This document shows, piece by piece, positions 1 through 13,612 of a stretch of DNA of 13,612 nt; the first letter of the stretch is position 1; each line of letters begins with the position of its first letter. The notes beneath the pieces are model-generated. The model ran no database searches and was not told the origin of the DNA. It saw nothing but the letters and a program-made list of their open reading frames with translations. This stretch comes from Phoronis pallida (taxonomy: Eukaryota > Phoronida > Phoronidae): assembly GCA_028565715.1 (NCBI GenBank), contig JAOXYC010146663.1:1-13612 (forward strand). The letters run 5' to 3'. A program made the position numbers and the translations under genes.

Positions 1-667
<667 letters not shown>

Positions 668-991
668 TAAAGTTAAAAGGGTCTACTCTCATGACATTCC
701 AATCACTGAACCAAGCTCACTCAATGAAATTCATTGTTACTGTCTTGCATGGCATTGTGCATGAATCTGTTAATCAGAGTTTGATGTTAAATGTGATTCT
801 GAATATGAGAAGCCAGCTATTACACTTTGCTGCCACTGAGTTTCAGATAAGGGTATTTTTAAAGCTGAATTATCAATGGCTGTAATTCTTCTATGAGTAT
901 TCTGCCATTCTAGAATGATGATGCTTGCAATAATTAAAAGTTTACTTTGGTCACTAGCAGATTTTGACTTTATTTTTTAATTCTCCTGCAG

Positions 992-1096
992 ATTGCTGGT
1001 CAGCTAGAGCAACCTTCTGTTGAAAATGGAATAGATTTGAAACCTGTCATCTCTATGCAAATCAATGGTGTCGATCAGAATGGTGTCGATCAGTGA
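992..1096 (+). CDS. Terminal coding exon and stop of the unrecognised plus-strand gene
   Basis: The acceptor is ttctcctgcag at 981-991. The exon opens in phase 0, matching the phase-0 end of 498-625, and encodes 34 residues before TGA at 1094-1096. The peptide starts IAGQLEQPSVENGIDLKP and ends NGVDQNGVDQ. It is polar and rich in Asn, Gln and Asp, which suggests a disordered C-terminal tail. The final five residues are duplicated exactly by a 15-bp tandem repeat. The tail gives no clue to function. An unrelated open frame crosses the intron at 626-885, but it shows no coding signature and starts at the splice donor. Confidence 0.68.
   Translation: MAGQLEQPSVENGIDLKPVISMQINGVDQNGVDQ
1064..1093 (+). 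repeat. 15-bp perfect tandem duplication in coding sequence (NGVDQ x2)
   Basis: The unit aatggtgtcgatcag occurs at 1064-1078 and again at 1079-1093 with no differences. The next codon is the TGA stop. It adds one NGVDQ repeat to the protein C-terminus without shifting the frame. The lack of any silent difference suggests a recent duplication. Confidence 0.95.
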
Positions 1097-2200
1097 TTGG
1101 TTGAATGTTTACTTGCTTGATTGTGATTGATCAATTTCACAATCTTCTCAGACTAAACAATATGTATGACAAATCAAGGGAATACTTGAAAGAATTAGTG
1201 AAATGAAGATTGTGGAGTATTAACTTTGCCAAAGATGGTTGACAGAGCATGGATAATATTATTAACAAACTCCATTATACGTTATCTGCAAGTGTTTGAG
1301 TGTTGTGCATTTTACTTGGATGAAAGTCACAAATAACACAAACTGTAATGGCACTGAGAAAGACAGATGATCAGAGCATTTCAGTTTCTTCAAATATTGA
1401 CACCTAGCAAGATAGTTTTAACATAAATCATTTATGAGTAGGTGGGGGTTATTTTTAATTTCTGATGTCTGATGTATATACTCTTTCTTGGTGATTTCAC
1501 CTTTGAGGCGACTAAGAATTTGGCATGGTTTTTAGCAACTATTGTGAGAGTTTGGCTCAAAATGGGAATAGTTGGGTAAATTATGCAAGGAAATGTGTGA
1601 ACCATGATGATAACACTTCATTTGCTGGCAAATTAGTGTGGTATTTATTTATTTGAAATGTTATCTCGTCGTTTTTCCATGTACTGTCTTAAATAATACT
1701 TTATTTAAGGTTATACGACTTGTGAAATATTTATTTTTTGGTAATATTGATCTGGACATTGTTTTACTTGAAGTTACTTACAAAATATGGCACAATCCGA
1801 TCGGTTATGTTAAAACTTGAATAAGTATAAAACATGTTCCGCATATGATGATATAAGTAGTCATTTCTTGTGATATTGCCTGTTTGAATTTGACGTTTTA
1901 CCATTTATTACATCTCAAAGTGAAGGTCAAATAAAACCTGTGCATGGACGGGCATTTATTTACATTTTCCTTATTTATGCATTTTCAACGTGGATATTGG
2001 CCAAATACTTCTGGCAGTTGCACAGACATATTAAAGACGTTTTGTTGTGCATAACTTTATATGTTTCAACTGAAATGTACAGATATTATAAAAATGTTTT
2101 TGCAATAAAAGATATAAAAAAATTCATCATTGATTTTTGTTTTCGATTCGTTAGAACCAGTTTGTTCTTTCTTTCCCAAAATTAGGTACTGCAAGCCCTG
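1097..2200 (+). other. 3' UTR and 3' flank of the plus-strand gene
   Basis: Downstream of the TGA the sequence is AT-rich and non-coding. The first AATAAA hexamer after the stop is at 1930-1935 and a second is at 2104-2109, so the 3' UTR may run about 850-1030 nt. The open frames here (for example 1638-1820 and 1940-2185) are AT-rich and show no recognisable protein. Confidence 0.4.
1930..1935 (+). terminator. Candidate polyadenylation signal AATAAA, plus-strand gene
   Basis: This is the first exact AATAAA on the plus strand after the stop at 1096. The hexamer is common by chance in DNA this AT-rich. The copy at 2104-2109 is an equal alternative. Confidence 0.35.
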
Positions 2201-3451
2201 GTATAAGCTTATATGTGCCTTGAAGTTGGAAATATGAAGAATACAAAATACAGTGACTGTACTTCAAGCTCAAGGGGTATTTGCACACATTTGAGAATTT
2301 ATCAAAACATGGCGGGCTTTATACCTGGGTGTGTACGGTACCTACTTAGAATTAATAATAGCAATGATATCAAAAAATGAGCAAATTCATTTATACCCAT
2401 ATTTCTCTCATTATTCTGTAAAAGAAATTTTAAATATTAAAATAAGAAAATTCCTGGTTACCACTTATTCCTTTATTCATCTGAGTTTTATGTGCGTACA
2501 TTTGAATATGTTAATATAAATACAATCGTCTCCAGTGAAACTGTTAACATTCTTGCAATATTATGTAATACATGCATAATTCCACTCCTGACAACTCCCT
2601 CAGCAGCATGCATAGAATGGTGTGAAGAAATAATCAACCAAATACTGGAATCGAGGTCATAGTGATTGCATCGCAGGACAAATTATTAAGTCCAGTATTC
2701 AATTAAATTAATCCACCATCTGCATGAATGATAAACACCGTGTTGTTAGCTGCATACCACTTAAACCACTGCATTTTCCATACATCTAAGATCCCAACAG
2801 AAGTAGACAATTTTAAATTACATAGCAAACCAAAACAAGGTATCACAATAAGTTCCTAAGTCAAAAGGTAACAAGAGCAAGTTTTTAACAGACATTCGCT
2901 CCAGACAGTTGGAACATCAAAAAGAGATTAATAATTATTAAATTGCAACCAAATAAAACTAAAACAAAATCTAATTGCAACCAAACAAATCTTCCAAAGT
3001 TCAACACATATTTGCAACTGAACAAATAAAGGTGAATAATCTAATCCTCATTACTGCATTCAACACAGACAGACATTTCTTTACATACATTGTTTTTAGC
3101 ATAATAGTTGTATTATATCTATGACTTAGATATACACTGACAAAGCATGACTTGGTGAGCTGCTTAATTGGATACGATAGTAATTGTTATTAATTTCAAT
3201 TCTGATCAAAACTAATCACAAGTTGTTTCACAAATTCAGAACTTGTTAATAGTTTTTTTTCTATAGTTCCTGCAACCAATATTAGTTGTATTATTTTATG
3301 GCAAGATAGAAAATGACAAATTGAATTTTTTTTTAAATTTGCATCTGAATTTCCATTAAACTAAATATTTTAACTAATATTCTTACTTTGCTTTCTTTTC
3401 TAAGGTTACGGCAACTGACCGAGTCATGCTAAGCACTATTGGAACAGTAGT
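2201..3451. other. Tail-to-tail intergenic region plus distal 3' UTR of thioredoxin reductase
   Basis: I see no coding exon in this stretch. It lies between two genes that converge on it. The thioredoxin reductase 3' UTR enters from the right and must extend past the SECIS. The first exact AATAAA on the minus strand after the SECIS that I found is at 2477-2472 (plus-strand tttatt), which would make the 3' UTR about 1.3 kb. The short motif aattgcaaccaaa occurs twice near 2940 and 2972. Otherwise the stretch is plain AT-rich DNA. Confidence 0.4.
2472..2477 (-). terminator. Candidate polyadenylation signal AATAAA, thioredoxin reductase
   Basis: This exact AATAAA on the minus strand is the first I found below the SECIS element, about 1.27 kb after the stop at 3751. 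A variant hexamer nearer the SECIS could be used instead. Confidence 0.3.
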
Positions 3452-3520
3452 CTGGGTGTCTCGAGCTAAACCCAGCCTTGTACAAAGGATTATGGGTAGA
3501 GCCGTCATAAATGCACCACA
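3452..3520 (-). promoter_or_regulatory. SECIS element (form 2 fold) in the thioredoxin reductase 3' UTR
   Basis: Reading the minus strand, ATGA lies at 3508-3505 and the partner GA at 3462-3461. They give the tandem sheared A.G and G.A pairs of the SECIS quartet, flanked by C.C and T.G. Above it a helix pairs 3503-3500 with 3464-3467, has two pyrimidine mismatches, then pairs 3497-3493 with 3470-3474 (ACCCA/TGGGT). Next comes an internal loop TAAT holding the conserved AA (3491-3490). A mini-helix CCTT/AAGG (3488-3485 with 3479-3476) closed by TGTAC tops it, which is the form 2 shape. A lower stem GGTG/CACC (3517-3514 with 3458-3455) is possible. In animals this hairpin recruits SECIS-binding protein so that UGA is read as selenocysteine. 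It starts 243 nt past the stop codon. The fold was drawn by hand, and the outer quartet pair is T.G rather than the usual U.U. Confidence 0.78.
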
Positions 3521-3750
3521 CTAGTGCAACCACAGACAACTGTTCCACGATTCACCACAAACTCGCCCGCTGTTGCCCCAGACAACAAAAACAAATCCAA
3601 AACTAGTATTATTTTCTACACCCAGTAATTTATCACATTCAAGGTCAAGGTCTTGGATTGGAATGATCTTGAACTTGACTCAAACATGGACGTGAAGTCT
3701 AAAGTTTGCATTTAGGATTTGATGTGTGTCTAGGGCAAGGACAGCGGGCT

Positions 3751-12360
<8,610 letters not shown>

Positions 12361-12665
12361 CGCTCGTAGCTCAGTGATAAGTGTCCCATCCTTTTAACAA
12401 AAAGGTTGTGTGTTCGCGCCCTGGGTTGCATTGCACTGAGTGTTTCCTACTGGGTTAATATGATAGGATGGCATTGTGAGTGTTTAGCAAAAGGTTGTGC
12501 GATTCTTTCGAGAATACCGCTCGCCTGCTGTATGCTCCCCGGGGAGTTGAAATTGTACTTGAGTGAACAGATCCGCAGCCTGGGTAATGATATTGGGTAT
12601 TGTAAAGCGCTTTGAGTTTCTGAATCAAGAAAGGAAAGCGCTATATATAAGAACTGGGTATTATT
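12361..12665 (+). mobile_element. tRNA-derived SINE with L2/CR1-like 3' tail
   Basis: The head resembles a tRNA: an A-box-like TAGCTCAGTGATAAG (from 12367), an anticodon-arm-like CCTTT-TAACAA-AAAGG (12390-12405, possible anticodon AAC, Val-like) and a B-box-like TGTTCGCGCCC (12411-12421). The T-stem does not pair, so this is not a working tRNA. A body of about 180 bp follows. The tail reads GTAAAGCGCTTTGAG then GGAAAGCGCTATATATAAG and a short ATTATT run. From memory this resembles the tail shared by SINEs mobilised by L2/CR1-type LINEs in marine animals. The element is antisense to the TXNRD gene. No clear target duplication was seen. Confidence 0.72.
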
Positions 12666-13538
12666 CATCATTTAAGATATGTCCGTATTAAACAAAATTT
12701 CTACCTCTTCTTTTTAATACATGACTTAAAGAAATCCATGTTTTGCCAAGTCAAACTCTTGCATTGAAGCTCAAACTGTAGAATTCAACATCAAGAAATG
12801 TTGAACACTGAAAGTCCATTGAATAAACAGTGCTATGCATCCCAGCCACATCTTTTATGCTGAATTAAATTCAACAACATCATTAAATGTCTGATTCGTG
12901 AATGTCACATTTCCATACAAAGACAGCAAATATGCATCACAAAATCTCAAGGGACCAGCAAGTAATTAACCTTCTGTCAAATATGAATCCTATTACCTTG
13001 AAGAACATGTGAACATAAAGTTACTGAAAAGAACATGATGAACAGTCTTGTCACAACCAAAGCTTTGGTGCTAATGAAGATACTTTACCTGGGAGAAACA
13101 CACAAAGTCCAGGAGACAAAGGACCTCACAGTGTTTACAGATCTGCGTCTTATGTTAAAAAATCACAGTTATAAGAAGACAATAAGCATTAGCAGCAATT
13201 AACACTAGTTGTCTACATGTGGTCCAGCTGTTGTCATGACAATGCTCAATATAGAATGTCATATACAGTTTTAAATAGATAGAGGTCATAATTGGAAAAT
13301 GAAAATAATACTGTAGTAGTACTTTTTTGAACAGCAATTCTGTCAATTTTTGAATTTTTGGCATAGATATTTTTGTGATGTAATTTGTAAATGATGAAAC
13401 AAAACTGCTGTCACAGTAAAACCTGGGTGTAATTATTCATGATACATGCTTGCCTTGAAATCTAGTCACCACTATTTTTTTCAATATAGGGTTAAAGAAT
13501 TGAAGTATGTTTCTCCCGGATGATTTGACTTTCAATGT

Positions 13539-13540
<2 letters not shown>
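12666..13540. other. Non-coding stretch, presumed TXNRD intron or 5' region
   Basis: No exon is supported. I looked on the minus strand for the missing glutaredoxin part (a CPYC-type active site, and a TVP motif before an exon ending with the G of GGC) and found neither. A splice-donor-like gtaaag follows cagat...tctcccag near 13150-13088, but nothing else supports an exon there. Confidence 0.5.

Positions 13541-13612
<72 letters not shown>
13541..13612. repeat. (TAA)24 microsatellite, running to the window end
   Basis: Seventy-two bases of pure TAA reach the last base, so the true length is unknown. There are no interruptions, which points to a young and length-variable locus. It could be the tail of a retroelement lying mostly outside the window. 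Confidence 0.97.

Noticed and set aside
1638-2519. Three plus-strand frames (1638-1820, 1940-2185, 2331-2519)
   Set aside because: They are rich in Phe, Ile, Tyr and Leu from AT-rich codons and have no homology I can recognise. They lie in the 3' UTR and flank.
12367-12435. A functional tRNA-Val(AAC) gene
   Set aside because: The T-stem does not pair, no acceptor stem forms, the anticodon loop is off by one base, and SINE body and tail follow directly.
12406-12671. Open frames on both strands (12406-12615 and 12447-12671)
   Set aside because: Both lie inside the SINE and have no protein features beyond its translated sequence.
13088-13150. A 5' UTR or alternative first exon of TXNRD ending at a gtaaag donor
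   Set aside because: Only a donor-like string supports it. No start codon in a usable frame, promoter motif or other evidence was seen.

Overview
The window is animal (metazoan) nuclear DNA: AT-rich, with short coding exons bounded by GT..AG introns and many non-autonomous transposable elements. Bacterial features such as operons are absent. Its main content is most of a selenoprotein thioredoxin reductase gene on the minus strand. The C-terminal GCUG motif and a SECIS element argue against insects such as Drosophila, whose enzyme uses Cys there. The tRNA-type SINEs and foldback elements suggest a marine invertebrate, perhaps a deuterostome, but I cannot name a species.

Layout. Positions 1-1096 (+) hold the last two coding exons of an unrecognised gene (498-625 and 992-1096), which ends in a perfect 15-bp tandem duplication. 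Its 3' UTR follows, with AATAAA signals at 1930 and 2104. From about 2200 to 3450 lies the tail-to-tail space between the two genes. The SECIS element is at about 3452-3520 on the minus strand.

From 12091 down to 3751 (-) run 11 coding exons of thioredoxin reductase. I joined them by splice sites, and every exon-exon phase agrees. They encode the end of a glutaredoxin domain, then the FAD, NADPH and dimerisation domains, and end in Gly-Cys-Sec-Gly. The joined exons give 514 residues. Counting from an internal Met in the first visible exon gives 498, against 499 for human cytosolic TXNRD1. Because that exon starts inside a glutaredoxin domain (GGC-SNIEEL...), the full gene encodes a glutaredoxin-thioredoxin reductase fusion (TGR/TXNRD3-like), with the rest of the glutaredoxin domain beyond the right edge.

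The introns carry several repeats: a 522-bp element with terminal inverted repeats (4434-4955), a tRNA-like SINE (about 5424-5690), two copies of an about 300-bp foldback repeat (about 6334-6652 and 9581-9907), a 290-bp inverted repeat (8741-9031) and a 396-bp hAT-like MITE with an exact 8-bp target duplication (10260-10655). Upstream of the first visible exon are a second tRNA-derived SINE (12361-12665) and a (TAA)24 microsatellite running off the window end.

The parts that work together are the UGA codon at 3757-3759 and the SECIS 243 nt downstream. They recode UGA as selenocysteine, giving the penultimate residue that the reductase needs to pass electrons from NADPH via FAD and the CVNVGC disulfide to its substrates. 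I see no defence system, CRISPR array, RNA gene operon or virus.
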